Assembly: GCA_000771265.1 (NCBI GenBank)
Contig: JDUB01000005.1
Span: 124,001 to 188,000, forward strand
Length of the DNA: 64,000 nt
Reading direction: 5' to 3'
From: Bifidobacterium thermophilum DSM 20210
Lineage (GTDB): Bacteria; Actinomycetota; Actinomycetes; Actinomycetales; Bifidobacteriaceae
This document shows positions 45,801-53,836 of the stretch, one piece after another (position 1 is the stretch's first letter; each line of letters starts with the position of its first letter). A program made the translations under genes and the position numbers. The notes beneath the pieces were generated by a model. It saw nothing but the letters and a program-made list of their open reading frames with translations. It did no database searches and was not told the origin of the DNA.

Positions 45801-48012
45801 CATTGCGGTTGTTTTGGCCAACCTTGTCCCAGTTATCCTTGCCTTTGACGATGACACCCAAATCGGTGTATGCCCCGTCAATGGTGATATCGGCTACCTT
45901 GCCCCAGCAATCGGTACCGGTGAAATCGAACTGCTTGCCGTCGAGGTTCGCGGAGGTGTTGGAATTCGATCCCCACACCCACAGGGCACGCGCCTCGTCA
46001 TCCGCAGGCGCCTTGTAATGGACTACCAGACGGGTCTTGCCGTTCTGATGGTAGGCTTTCGGCGAACCGACCGTGCTGGCATGATCGGTGACGGTCTGCT
46101 GGACGATGCCCGTGGCGGCTTCGTAATTGCCACCGCCGTTCGGGTTGTCCCAGCTGTTACTACCGTCGTTGAACACGTATTGCACGGCATTGCCGCCAGT
46201 TTCGATGGTGTACTTCCAGTAGCCGCTCGTCTTGTCGTAGGTCATCGCCTTGCCGGGAACGTCGGTCCAGGTTTCGCCGACACCGTAGTGGATGTACGGC
46301 TGTTTGTATCCGTTGTCGTTCTTGTAATACACCGTGAGCGTGGTGTCCGTGGGCTTGACGGCCTCGTCCTTGATTTCGACCTTCGGATCGGACGGGTCGG
46401 TGGTCGCCGAGGCCGCCGGATGGCTGGCCTTGGTGGCGCCGCCGTACAGGGCGATTGCCGAACGGGCCGGGATGGTGGTCTTGACCCTGCCGCCGGAGAC
46501 GGTCACGATCTGGGAGCAATCCTGGGTGGAGAACACATTGCAGTATTCGCCGTCCGGAAGCGTCGTGTCGTAAGTGATGTCAAGCGCCTTGGTGCCGTTG
46601 TTGAGCGCCAGGAAGCCCTTGGTGCCGCGGGAGAAGGCGATGCTGTCGTTGCCGTTGGACTGCCAATCCTTGACCGGTGAGGTCGCGGTATCGCCAACGT
46701 AGTTGTGGAAGGCGATCATGCCGCGCGTGGAGGTCCAGCGCTGCTCGCAGTTCCAGTCGCCCGTGTTGGTGGAGCAGGCCTTGTTCATGTCAACATCCGG
46801 GACCGTCGTGTCGGTGGCTCCTGGCGCACCGGCATCCCTGTTGTCGAACTTGTATCCTGACATCAGGCGCGGTGTGCCGTAGCCGTAGGCCAGCATGAAC
46901 GCGTTGGCGAGCTGGTACTTGCCGCTGTCCTTGTACGTGATGGTGCCGTCGTTGCGCTCGGTGTCCCAGTTGGTGACGAATACGTTCGCGTCCGCGCTGG
47001 ACAGGTCGCCGCTCAGGCGGGTGGCCAGATCCTTCAGGGAGGTGACGTTGCCGTTGAACGCCTGGCTCATCTCGCTCTTGAATCCGAACTCGGTGACGGA
47101 ACCATTCTGCGTATAATGCGGCGGCTGGATGCCGGCTGCCTCGGCGCTGTTACCGATAACCTCTTGGATCCAATAGATGTCGGCGGCGTTCTTACCGACC
47201 TTTTGTGCGAGCTTGGCTTTCAGCGCCTTCAGGCTGTCGGTGTTGATGTGCTTTGCAGCATCGATACGGAAGCCCAACACGCCGTAGTTGTACATGCGGG
47301 CCATGTAGTCGGCTTCGATGTCCTGAACCTTGTCGGATTCGGAATCAAAGTCGAGCATGCCGAGCAGACGGCACTGCTGAACCTCTTCCTGATTGGTGTA
47401 ATCCTTGATCTGCTTGGTGCAGGAATGGAAATCAGACGCGGTCAGACCCTCAGGATACGTGGATGTCGCGAAGCCGGGGAACGAGCCGGTATTGGGTGTG
47501 TACTCGCTGCCATTCGTGCCGGTGTATGTAATGGTCTTGCCGTCCGTACTTGGGGCAGCGGTGTTGTTCATGACCACATCGGCGATGATGCCGACACCTT
47601 GCGCCTTGCAGACGGTGATCATGTTCTTGAATTCAGCTTCGGTGCCCAGCTTTGAATCAAGCTTGTAACTCACCGGCTGGTATGAAGTCCACCAGGAGCT
47701 TCCCTTGATGGATTCCTGGGGCGGGGACACTTCGACGTAGCCTACGCCTTCAGGGCCGTAGGTATCTTTGCATTCCTGAGCGATGGTGTTCCAGGTCTGC
47801 TGGAACGCAATGACCTGGACATCGCTGTTGACCCAGCTTGCCGCGGTTGAGGCGGTGACACTGGACGTGGACGAGCCGGAGCTCGTCGAGGTTTGATCCT
47901 CTGCCTGCGCGTTGACAGGAAGTGTCAACGTTCCGGCACCAAGGACCATCGCAGTGCACACGGCGACGCCAAGCGTCTTGCATGCCGCTGTTTTGAATCG
48001 TTGAATGGCCAT
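42808..48012 (-). CDS. apuB: Cell-wall anchored amylopullulanase (two GH13 domains with starch-binding modules)
   Basis: 1734 residues from ATG 48012 (GGAAGG upstream). Order: signal peptide (1-38); GH13_32-like amylase with Asp in GFRIDAAKH (about 250), Glu in WIQEVIGN (about 282) and Asp in VTNWDTER (about 349); CBM25-like module (about 557-642, VYYKNDNGYKQPYIHYGVGETWTDVPG); two CBM41-like modules (about 646-904, RALWVWGSN and PQWDLWTWSG); an Ig-like and CBM48 segment (about 904-1090, TTFKVWAPTAKGVDLVVY); GH13_14 pullulanase with Asp in GFRFDLMG (about 1320) and Glu in VGEGWDMN (about 1350). The end has LAKTG (about 1694), a hydrophobic helix and a basic tail, a class E sortase signal. It cuts alpha-1,4 and alpha-1,6 bonds of starch and glycogen at the cell surface. 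Confidence 0.94.
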   Translation of the reverse strand: MAIQRFKTAACKTLGVAVCTAMVLGAGTLTLPVNAQAEDQTSTSSGSSTSSVTASTAASWVNSDVQVIAFQQTWNTIAQECKDTYGPEGVGYVEVSPPQESIKGSSWWTSYQPVSYKLDSKLGTEAEFKNMITVCKAQGVGIIADVVMNNTAAPSTDGKTITYTGTNGSEYTPNTGSFPGFATSTYPEGLTASDFHSCTKQIKDYTNQEEVQQCRLLGMLDFDSESDKVQDIEADYMARMYNYGVLGFRIDAAKHINTDSLKALKAKLAQKVGKNAADIYWIQEVIGNSAEAAGIQPPHYTQNGSVTEFGFKSEMSQAFNGNVTSLKDLATRLSGDLSSADANVFVTNWDTERNDGTITYKDSGKYQLANAFMLAYGYGTPRLMSGYKFDNRDAGAPGATDTTVPDVDMNKACSTNTGDWNCEQRWTSTRGMIAFHNYVGDTATSPVKDWQSNGNDSIAFSRGTKGFLALNNGTKALDITYDTTLPDGEYCNVFSTQDCSQIVTVSGGRVKTTIPARSAIALYGGATKASHPAASATTDPSDPKVEIKDEAVKPTDTTLTVYYKNDNGYKQPYIHYGVGETWTDVPGKAMTYDKTSGYWKYTIETGGNAVQYVFNDGSNSWDNPNGGGNYEAATGIVQQTVTDHASTVGSPKAYHQNGKTRLVVHYKAPADDEARALWVWGSNSNTSANLDGKQFDFTGTDCWGKVADITIDGAYTDLGVIVKGKDNWDKVGQNNRNVKVAADGTAEIWVDGTASDLEQTLTAAPADYISSCTGYDVDVTVHYYRDDGLYFNAGDTTNKTPQWDLWTWSGSGSADSHQTFTSHDDWGEVSTWTLKGYNYAAASTSAAGDIGLLRRYGGDTWAAKDPDDANHFIPADSMLFDSATKTGKAEVWLVAGDPTVYTAQPSLTVSVRSAEIADAKKIAVKLSGEPSSDVTATVTDENGKTVDVADVKADKATLTVTTKDDLAVDGAYTVAVTNDKGDKIGSATAVAGAIVRTDDFDKTYAYDGDDLGATWTKSKTTFKVWAPTAKGVDLVVYKSDTSADAEQAYTSPMTKGDKGVWSVAIDGDQKDTAYQYRLTFADDTVNYSPDPYATAAVVNGKRSVVLSDAEKSIKDFNRMPSFGSSSNAVIAETHIRDLTKNANSGVSEANRGKYLGVVEAGTKNSQGKATGLDYLKQLGITHVQIQPMFDYASVDETKALDDSNYNWGYDPENYNVPEGSYSSNASDPAARIVEAKEMVNGLHNNGLRVIMDVVYNHVADASTNPFNLTVPGYYFRYNADGSMVNNSGCGNDTASERAMMRKYIVDSVTYWAKNYNIDGFRFDLMGLEDLETMKAVRAALDKIDPGIIIVGEGWDMNSTMDKSKMSIQPNAYELDNTGFNGTKTGSTVSFFNDSIRDGLKGSVFSDTDTGFVSGKADQEKLILHNMLGCPYDSTEGATTCWNGNAQDHYQTASQVVQYAEIHDNLTLYDKLVKSVPNDDEATRTKRAELADSALFLSQGISEIQLGQEFLRTKNGDGNSYKSGDSVNAIDWDRLNDANYGANAEYVKGLIALRKKIAAFRMSSYDQIAQNTKVLEAKDGVVAYQVKDDDGTYVVVLNANDTDATVSGLTAGDYKLLVSDGAVTADPSEAKTATVSGAGYTVPALSAAVLAFAPKGATDTPGDNTGDKAAQQPTQKPAQKPQDSKSAAQAANKPADLAKTGASVAGAILVCMALALAGAMSLAGERKARNGSHRD

Positions 48013-48292
48013 ATATCCTTCCAATTCTCAACTGTGAGATGCCCGTACAGGAAATCGCGCCGGATTGCGCGTAGCCTGCTGTGGCTGTATCGCATGCCCT
48101 CCGGCCGTGTGACCACGACCACCTGGGGAGGTCCGTCATCGGATTGCATACGTTTGTATCAGGTATTTTCATGATATCGGGATTGTTCCGCAACACCAAT
48201 GCAACGGTGCGATTGTTGAAAGACCGCCATTCTTCAACACTGTTTGACATTGTTTCATGAGACGACGGTCAGTGTTTTCTGAATCGCTTCAC

Positions 48293-48318
48293 ACAAACGT
48301 TGTCATGCCGGTTGTCAA
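48293..48318 (-). promoter_or_regulatory. Candidate promoter with LacI-type operator for the amylopullulanase gene
   Basis: On the minus strand a consensus TTGACA (48318-48313) is followed at once by GACAACGTTTGT (48304-48293), an imperfect CG-centred palindrome of the LacI-family type. The -10 at normal spacing (TGTGTG) is poor, so the exact promoter is uncertain. Confidence 0.35.
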
Positions 48319-48390
48319 CCCGTTGCCGTGCCGGTTCATGGCGACTCACACGCGCGCAATCCTCTGCTGCTACGCGCATGAAAAACAACA

Positions 48391-48420
48391 AGCCCCGACG
48401 ATTCAACAATCGTCGGGGCT
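48391..48420 (-). terminator. Terminator of the aro operon
   Basis: AGCCCCGACGATT (48391-48403) pairs perfectly with AATCGTCGGGGCT (48408-48420); on the minus strand it is followed by TGTTGTTTTTC. It lies 24 bases past the aroQ stop. Confidence 0.9.
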
Positions 48421-48444
48421 AAGCTGATAGATCCGGGGTGGAAT

Positions 48445-48900
48445 TCAGGCTTCTTGGCCGATGATGTGGGCCACCGCCTCGAGGGCGAGACGATACCCGA
48501 AGAATCCCATGCCTGTGATAGTTCCCGTAGCCACCGGTGAAATGACACTACGCTTGCGGAACTCGTCGCGTGCAGCGGGATTCGAGATATGCACCTCCAT
48601 CAGAGGCACGCCGGCATCACCAACCATATGCGCCGCGTCGGCGAGGCCGTAGCTGTAATGCGTGAACGCCGCCGGGTTCATGACGACCGGAATGGCGCCA
48701 TCCGCGGCCTCATGCATCCAGTGAATCATCTCCGCCTCGTCATCGGTCTGCCGAACTTCCACATCCAGACCAAGTTCGCGCCCCCACTGCGTGCAATCCT
48801 TGCGCAGCGTTTCAAGGTCCTGATGCCCATACACATCGGGCTGGCGGACGCCAAGACGCCCGAGATTGGGTCCATTGACCACAAGAACATGTCGTGCCAT
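48445..48900 (-). CDS. aroQ: 3-dehydroquinate dehydratase, type II
   Basis: 151 residues. VLVVNGPNLGRLGVRQPDVYG is the N-terminal type II signature with the catalytic Tyr loop, NPAAFTHYSYGLADA and PLMEVHISNPAARDEFRKRSVISPVATGTITGMGFFGYRLAL complete the active site. It dehydrates 3-dehydroquinate to 3-dehydroshikimate as a dodecamer. Last gene of aroC-aroKB-aroQ, 48 bases after aroKB. Confidence 0.96.
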   Translation of the reverse strand: MARHVLVVNGPNLGRLGVRQPDVYGHQDLETLRKDCTQWGRELGLDVEVRQTDDEAEMIHWMHEAADGAIPVVMNPAAFTHYSYGLADAAHMVGDAGVPLMEVHISNPAARDEFRKRSVISPVATGTITGMGFFGYRLALEAVAHIIGQEA

Positions 48901-48948
48901 TGCTGTCCTTTCGCTTGTTACCGAATCCTCGGCAATCGCAGTAGGCGT

Positions 48949-50661
48949 TCAGTGCGCAGAACGGATCCGCTCGAACGCCTCATGCACTGCCTCGATAGGC
49001 GGATCGTCCAGATGGATCGGGTGGCCGACACCTTCGAGCACCACGAAACGCAGGGTGTTGCCGCGCGCCTTCTTGTCGCGGTGCATGAGTGCGAGCACGC
49101 TGTCCCAATCGCCGCCCGACCATGAAATCGGCAGGCCGAGCGAACCGAGCAGATGACGATGATAGTCGACGAGATCCTGATCGATATACCCGAGGATACT
49201 GGACAGTTCCGCCGCGAACACGCATCCGACAGCAACCGCATTGCCATGCCGCCACTTGAAATGCTCGATCTGTTCGATAGCGTGACCGAGCGTGTGCCCA
49301 TAGTTGAGGAATTCACGTAGCCCGGCTTCGCGCAGGTCGTTGGACACGTGATAGGCTTTGACCTTCACCGTACGCTCAATCAGTTCCGCGACAACATCCT
49401 CGAGCGGAGAGCCGAGGAAGGTGGAACCGTTGAATTCACGCAATTGCTGTGCATGATTCTCCAGAATGCTGAGAATCTCAGTGTCGCGGATGAATCCGGA
49501 TTTCGCGACTTCGCCCAGGCCTTCGATGAAGATATCGTTGGGCAAGGTCTCCAGGGTACGCATATCGGCGAGCACACCCGCAGGCGTATAGAACGAGCCG
49601 ACGAGATTCTTGCCTTGCGGCGTGTTGATACCGGTTTTCCCGCCGGTTGAAGCATCCACCATCGCCAGCAGGGATGTCGGGCAGTTCACGTAGCGGATGC
49701 CGCGCATCCAAGTCGCCGCGACGAATCCGGCAAGATCGGTCGCCGCGCCGCCGCCCAAGCCGACCACGGCGTCCGAACGGGTGAATCCCTCGTTACCGAG
49801 CCGCTGCCAGATGCCGTTAGCGACCTCGATGGTCTTGCCGGCCTCGGCGTCCGGAATCAGCACATCGCTGACCTCGTACCCGGCCTGGCGCAACAGCGCG
49901 CGCGCACGATCCGAATGCCGCTGTACGGGCGCCGTATGGATCAGGGCGATTCTCACCGGCCGGTCGCCCAGCACTTCGGCGAGATGATTCGACGTCCCGA
50001 CGCCGATGCGCACATCGTACGGGGTAATCGACGTGCCCGTGACATGCACGTCATGTTCCATGACCATATCCATCACCTTCCTTGCCGCATGTTGCGGCGA
50101 CGATCCACGGGTATGCACATGCACATTCGCGACGGCGTCGAATACTGGGTCGCGTTCCTCGTACAAGGCACGCCAACGGGCGGCGGCATCACCGGCGAGC
50201 ATCGGCCTGTTGCCGCCCCGGCGCGCCCGCTCCATCGCTTCCTGCGGATCGGCTTGCAAATAGACGACTTTGCCGCCTTGCGAGATATACCTCTGCAGAT
50301 TGCGGCGGACGGACTCGGTCATGGGTGCTCCCCCGCCGAGCGAGACGATACCACCGGCCGTGCGCAACAAATCGGCGATGACCTGCGATTCCAGCTCGCG
50401 GAACTTCGGCTCGCCGTACTCGCTGAAATACTCGGTGATACGCATGTCAGCACGCTGCTCGATCACCTCGTCCGAATCAGTGAACCGAACTCCCAGCATC
50501 TGCGCGACTTCGCCGCCCACACGCGTTTTTCCGGCTCCGGGCATGCCGATGAGCACTGCCACCGGCGGCTCGGCTAAACGAGGCGTGTTCCGTGACCCGC
50601 CGGACCGACGACGTTGACCATGCTGGCGATTGCCGTGGCCGCCATGACGATGCTCAGTCAT
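48949..50661 (-). CDS. aroKB: Fused shikimate kinase and 3-dehydroquinate synthase
   Basis: 570 residues. After an Arg/His/Gly-rich leader of 30 residues the shikimate kinase domain has the P-loop [21 protein letters not shown] (about 35-55), [32 protein letters not shown] and [12 protein letters not shown]. From about residue 210 the DHQ synthase follows: [59 protein letters not shown] with the NAD and metal sites, and [11 protein letters not shown]. The kinase and synthase catalyse steps 5 and 2 of the shikimate pathway. This fusion is a known Bifidobacterium trait. Confidence 0.95.
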   Translation of the reverse strand: MTEHRHGGHGNRQHGQRRRSGGSRNTPRLAEPPVAVLIGMPGAGKTRVGGEVAQMLGVRFTDSDEVIEQRADMRITEYFSEYGEPKFRELESQVIADLLRTAGGIVSLGGGAPMTESVRRNLQRYISQGGKVVYLQADPQEAMERARRGGNRPMLAGDAAARWRALYEERDPVFDAVANVHVHTRGSSPQHAARKVMDMVMEHDVHVTGTSITPYDVRIGVGTSNHLAEVLGDRPVRIALIHTAPVQRHSDRARALLRQAGYEVSDVLIPDAEAGKTIEVANGIWQRLGNEGFTRSDAVVGLGGGAATDLAGFVAATWMRGIRYVNCPTSLLAMVDASTGGKTGINTPQGKNLVGSFYTPAGVLADMRTLETLPNDIFIEGLGEVAKSGFIRDTEILSILENHAQQLREFNGSTFLGSPLEDVVAELIERTVKVKAYHVSNDLREAGLREFLNYGHTLGHAIEQIEHFKWRHGNAVAVGCVFAAELSSILGYIDQDLVDYHRHLLGSLGLPISWSGGDWDSVLALMHRDKKARGNTLRFVVLEGVGHPIHLDDPPIEAVHEAFERIRSAH

Positions 50662-50726
50662 ACCATCCTCACTCCGTAATCAGTGAAATCCCTACCGATG
50701 TATGCGAACTTGCCGCTGGGCGACGC

Positions 50727-51914
50727 TCAGCGCAGATGCTCGGGCCAGGAGGCGAGATAGTTCTCGGCGTTTCTACGCGTTTCGGCGATATTGTCACCGC
50801 CGAATTTCTCAAGGACGAACTGCGCCAAGGTCAGCCGCACCATCGCTTCGGCGACGACCGACGCCGCCGGGACTGCCGTGTTGTCGGACCGCTGATTGAT
50901 GGCCTGTGCCGGCTCGCCCGTCAGCACGTCGATGGTGCGCAAGGCCTTCGGAATCGACGGGATCGGCTTCATTGCAGCCCTCACGCGGATGGGCTCGCCG
51001 TTGGACATACCACCTTCGATACCGCCGGCACGATTGCTCAGACGACTGATACGGCCGTCATCATTCACCACAATCTCATCATGGGCGAGGGAGCCGGGAC
51101 GGTCTGCTTCCTTGAATCCATCGCCGATTTCGACGCCCTTAATCGCCTGAATGCCCATCAGGGCGCCGGCCAGTGCCGCATCGAGACGGCGGTCTGATTC
51201 GACGTACGTACCCAGTCCTGCGGGAACGCCGTACGCGATGACCTCGATGACACCGCCAAGTGTATCGGCAGACGCTTTCGCCTCGTCGATGCGTTCCATC
51301 ATGCGCTTTTCGGCGTCTTTATCCAGGGTTCTGACCGGTGACGCATCGAGTGCGTCGAGGTCATCCGGGACCGGCAGCGGAGCATCCTCGTCAATACCGA
51401 CACCGCCTATGGAGATGACGTGCGCAACCGTGCGAATGGACAGCGCCTGTTCGAGGAAATTCGCGGCCACCGCGCCCAAAGCCACGCGGGATGCTGTTTC
51501 ACGAGCGCTGGACCGTTCCAAAATCGGGCGGGCGTCGGTAAAACCGTATTTGCGCATGCCGGTCAGGTCCGCGTGTCCAGGTCGGGGACGGCTCAGCGGC
51601 GCATTTCGGCCGGTGTCAGGCAATTCGTGGTCAAGCGGGTCGGCGCTCATGACTTCGGTCCATTTAGGCCATTCGGTGTTGCCGATTTCGATGGAGATCG
51701 GCGAGCCCAAGGTGGAGCCGTGGCGAACACCGGTCAGCAGGCGCACCTGATCCTGTTCGAATTTCATTCGCGCGCCACGCCCGTAGCCGAGACGACGCCG
51801 GGCAAGAGCCGCAGAGATATCCTTCGTGCAGACCCGCACGCCGGCAGGCAGCCCTTCCATCATCGCGACGAGCGCTTCACCATGTGACTCCCCTGCGGTC
51901 TGCCAACGCAACAT
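50727..51914 (-). CDS. aroC: Chorismate synthase
   Basis: 395 residues from ATG 51914 with AAAGGAG five bases upstream. [25 protein letters not shown] is the N-terminal signature, [41 protein letters not shown] the second, and [26 protein letters not shown] the third. FMN-dependent, it makes chorismate from EPSP. First of the three aro genes, 195 bases after mltG. Confidence 0.96.
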   Translation of the reverse strand: MLRWQTAGESHGEALVAMMEGLPAGVRVCTKDISAALARRRLGYGRGARMKFEQDQVRLLTGVRHGSTLGSPISIEIGNTEWPKWTEVMSADPLDHELPDTGRNAPLSRPRPGHADLTGMRKYGFTDARPILERSSARETASRVALGAVAANFLEQALSIRTVAHVISIGGVGIDEDAPLPVPDDLDALDASPVRTLDKDAEKRMMERIDEAKASADTLGGVIEVIAYGVPAGLGTYVESDRRLDAALAGALMGIQAIKGVEIGDGFKEADRPGSLAHDEIVVNDDGRISRLSNRAGGIEGGMSNGEPIRVRAAMKPIPSIPKALRTIDVLTGEPAQAINQRSDNTAVPAASVVAEAMVRLTLAQFVLEKFGGDNIAETRRNAENYLASWPEHLR

Positions 51915-52109
51915 GTCGTCTCCTTTGCTCAAATGCCGGCTTGTCTGTCGTTCTTCGGTATGTCCGTCTGCTGCATGGCATGAATGCATGATTCCGCTCG
52001 TGCCCTGCAGCTGGCGCAGCTTCTCGAATAATAGCGTCAACCCGCCCCACGTGTGCATCCGCGTCTTCTATATGGACACGAAAGACGCCGCTGGGCGCGT
52101 GCCGTCTGC

Positions 52110-53321
52110 TCAGTTCGCGTTGCTGTTCGAACTCTTGTATTCGTCACGCAGCTTCCAGAACTCATCCTCGGTGGTGGCGAATTTCGTCTCACCCGTGGTG
52201 AGATTCACGGTGACGAAGTACAGCCAATCCCCCTCGGGAGGATTCATGGCGGCTTTGATTGCCGATTCGCCCGGATTGCTGATCGGCGTAGGCGGCAAGC
52301 CAGTATTGACACGCGTGTTATACGGGTTTGACGCATCCTGAAGCATGGCGTCGGTGAGTTTGTCGGCGGTGGTTCCCAAACCGTAGGCGACGGTGGAGTC
52401 CATGCCGAGCGGCATGTTCTTGGCCTGCCGGTTGAGGATGACGCGCACCACTTTGCCGTAGTATTCGTCAGCATTGACTTCAGATTCGGCGATTGAAGCG
52501 ATGATCAGCATCTTCTCGCGGTCCGCCCCTGTGGGCGCCCCCAGCGAATCCAGCTTTTCAACGCGCTTGTCAACCATCTCTTTAATGATGTCGTTAGCTG
52601 AATTGCGGTTTTTCACGTTGTAGGTGCCCGGCTCGAACCAACCTTCGAATTTGCCGCCAGCTTCCGCGGGAAGGATTCCGGCACCGCCGCCGTTGATGAC
52701 CGCATTAAAGTCGTCGGCACTGATGCCCGACAGCTGGGCGGCGTCGGCGATGACCTGCGAAACCCGTTCTCCTGCCTTGACCTGCAGGAATCCGGTGGCC
52801 TTGGACTGGTCGGAAAGAATCGCGATGACGTCGGCGCAGGCCATGTGCTTCTTCAGTTCGTACGTGCCGGGATACAACGTGCTGTTGTTGGCGGCCACGG
52901 CGCTGGTGAATGCGGCCTGCGATTTTACGACATCGGCCTTGACCAGATTATTCCCGATTTCCGCCGGCCCTTCGCCGCTTTCCACCGTGAATTCCACTTT
53001 GCCGGTACCCGGTCCGGGATAATCGGCGGTCAACGCCTGCGATGCGCGTTCACGGGCATTACGCCAAGACTTGAGTTTGGTATAGCCGAATACCAGCAGT
53101 CCGACAACCATGGCCACGACGACCACAATCGCCACGATACGAATGATCTGCTGGTTACGACGCTTCTCGTGCGATTTGCGCAATTGGCGCCGTGACAGAG
53201 GCACTTCATCGTTGGCATCGCTAAGGTCGGCGGTACCGTGGGGATGCGTATGGTCTCCAGAGCCATCGGTATCGGTCCACTGCGTGCGTTCCTCGAAGAA
53301 CTCGCGGAAATCATCTGGCAT
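52110..53321 (-). CDS. mltG: Endolytic murein transglycosylase MltG
   Basis: 403 residues from ATG 53321. An N-terminal cytoplasmic tail of about 70 residues (basic RRQLRKSHEKRRN before the membrane), one helix (IIRIVAIVVVVAMVVGLLVFGY), a LysM-like segment (VESGEGPAEIGNNLVKADVVKS) and the YceG domain with WFEPGTYNVK, the catalytic Glu in LIIASIAESEVNADEYYGKVVRVILNRQAKNMPLGMDSTVAYGL and NTRVNTGLPPTPISNPGESAIKAAMNPPEGDWLYFV. It cleaves nascent glycan strands and may set their length. It follows ruvX by 25 bases. Confidence 0.95.
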   Translation of the reverse strand: MPDDFREFFEERTQWTDTDGSGDHTHPHGTADLSDANDEVPLSRRQLRKSHEKRRNQQIIRIVAIVVVVAMVVGLLVFGYTKLKSWRNARERASQALTADYPGPGTGKVEFTVESGEGPAEIGNNLVKADVVKSQAAFTSAVAANNSTLYPGTYELKKHMACADVIAILSDQSKATGFLQVKAGERVSQVIADAAQLSGISADDFNAVINGGGAGILPAEAGGKFEGWFEPGTYNVKNRNSANDIIKEMVDKRVEKLDSLGAPTGADREKMLIIASIAESEVNADEYYGKVVRVILNRQAKNMPLGMDSTVAYGLGTTADKLTDAMLQDASNPYNTRVNTGLPPTPISNPGESAIKAAMNPPEGDWLYFVTVNLTTGETKFATTEDEFWKLRDEYKSSNSNAN

Positions 53322-53346
53322 GGTCTCTTCTCTTCCTTTCGCCGGC

Positions 53347-53829
53347 CTACGCAGCCTCGTTGCTGGGTATGGCATCGGCATGACGGGCGTCCAACGCTGA
53401 TTGAAGGATCAGCACCGCCGATTGCTGATCGACCATCGGACGGTGGTCACGTGTTGAAATCTGGTTATCGCTCAGCTGGCGGTGGGCTGCGACGGTAGTC
53501 AGCCGTTCGTCTTGCAGCTCTACAATCGGCACGTCGTTGAGCTGGATTTGCCCGGTGTTACGGTACTCCAGCAGCCGCGACATGAGTTCGCGCGTCCAGC
53601 CTTGCGCTTTGCGCGCGCTTTCTCCCTGTTTGCCACTGAGCAGCAGGGGAACGCCCACGATGATGCGTTCCACCTGCTCTCGTTCGATGATGTCGATGAC
53701 ATCCTCGATGGCGTCCATGGCATTGCCGTGGACTTTGATATTGCCTATCGGGTGTGCGAAGGTGAGCTCGGGGTCGGACAATGCGAGTCCGACCCGGGCT
53801 TCACCGAGATCGACACCAAGCCACACCAT
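53347..53829 (-). CDS. ruvX: Putative pre-16S rRNA nuclease / Holliday junction resolvase YqgF
   Basis: 160 residues. RNase H-like fold: WLGVDLGEARVGLALSDPE at the N-terminus carries the first catalytic Asp, VERIIVGVPLLLSGKQGESARKA the middle strand, and VPIVELQDERLTTVAAHRQL the next acidic residues. The E. coli enzyme trims the 5' end of 16S rRNA. Eight bases separate it from the alaS stop. Confidence 0.93.
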   Translation of the reverse strand: MVWLGVDLGEARVGLALSDPELTFAHPIGNIKVHGNAMDAIEDVIDIIEREQVERIIVGVPLLLSGKQGESARKAQGWTRELMSRLLEYRNTGQIQLNDVPIVELQDERLTTVAAHRQLSDNQISTRDHRPMVDQQSAVLILQSALDARHADAIPSNEAA

Positions 53830-53836
53830 CGTGTGG

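Larger units (their letters stand above)
48013..48444. other. Upstream region of the amylopullulanase gene and aroQ terminator
   Basis: About 430 bases without a gene. It holds the aroQ terminator at 48391-48420 and a candidate promoter-operator at 48293-48318, which would leave a leader of about 270 bases. A second CGTT-centred piece (ATACGTTTGTAT near 48149) could be another operator. Nothing else recognised. Confidence 0.45.
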
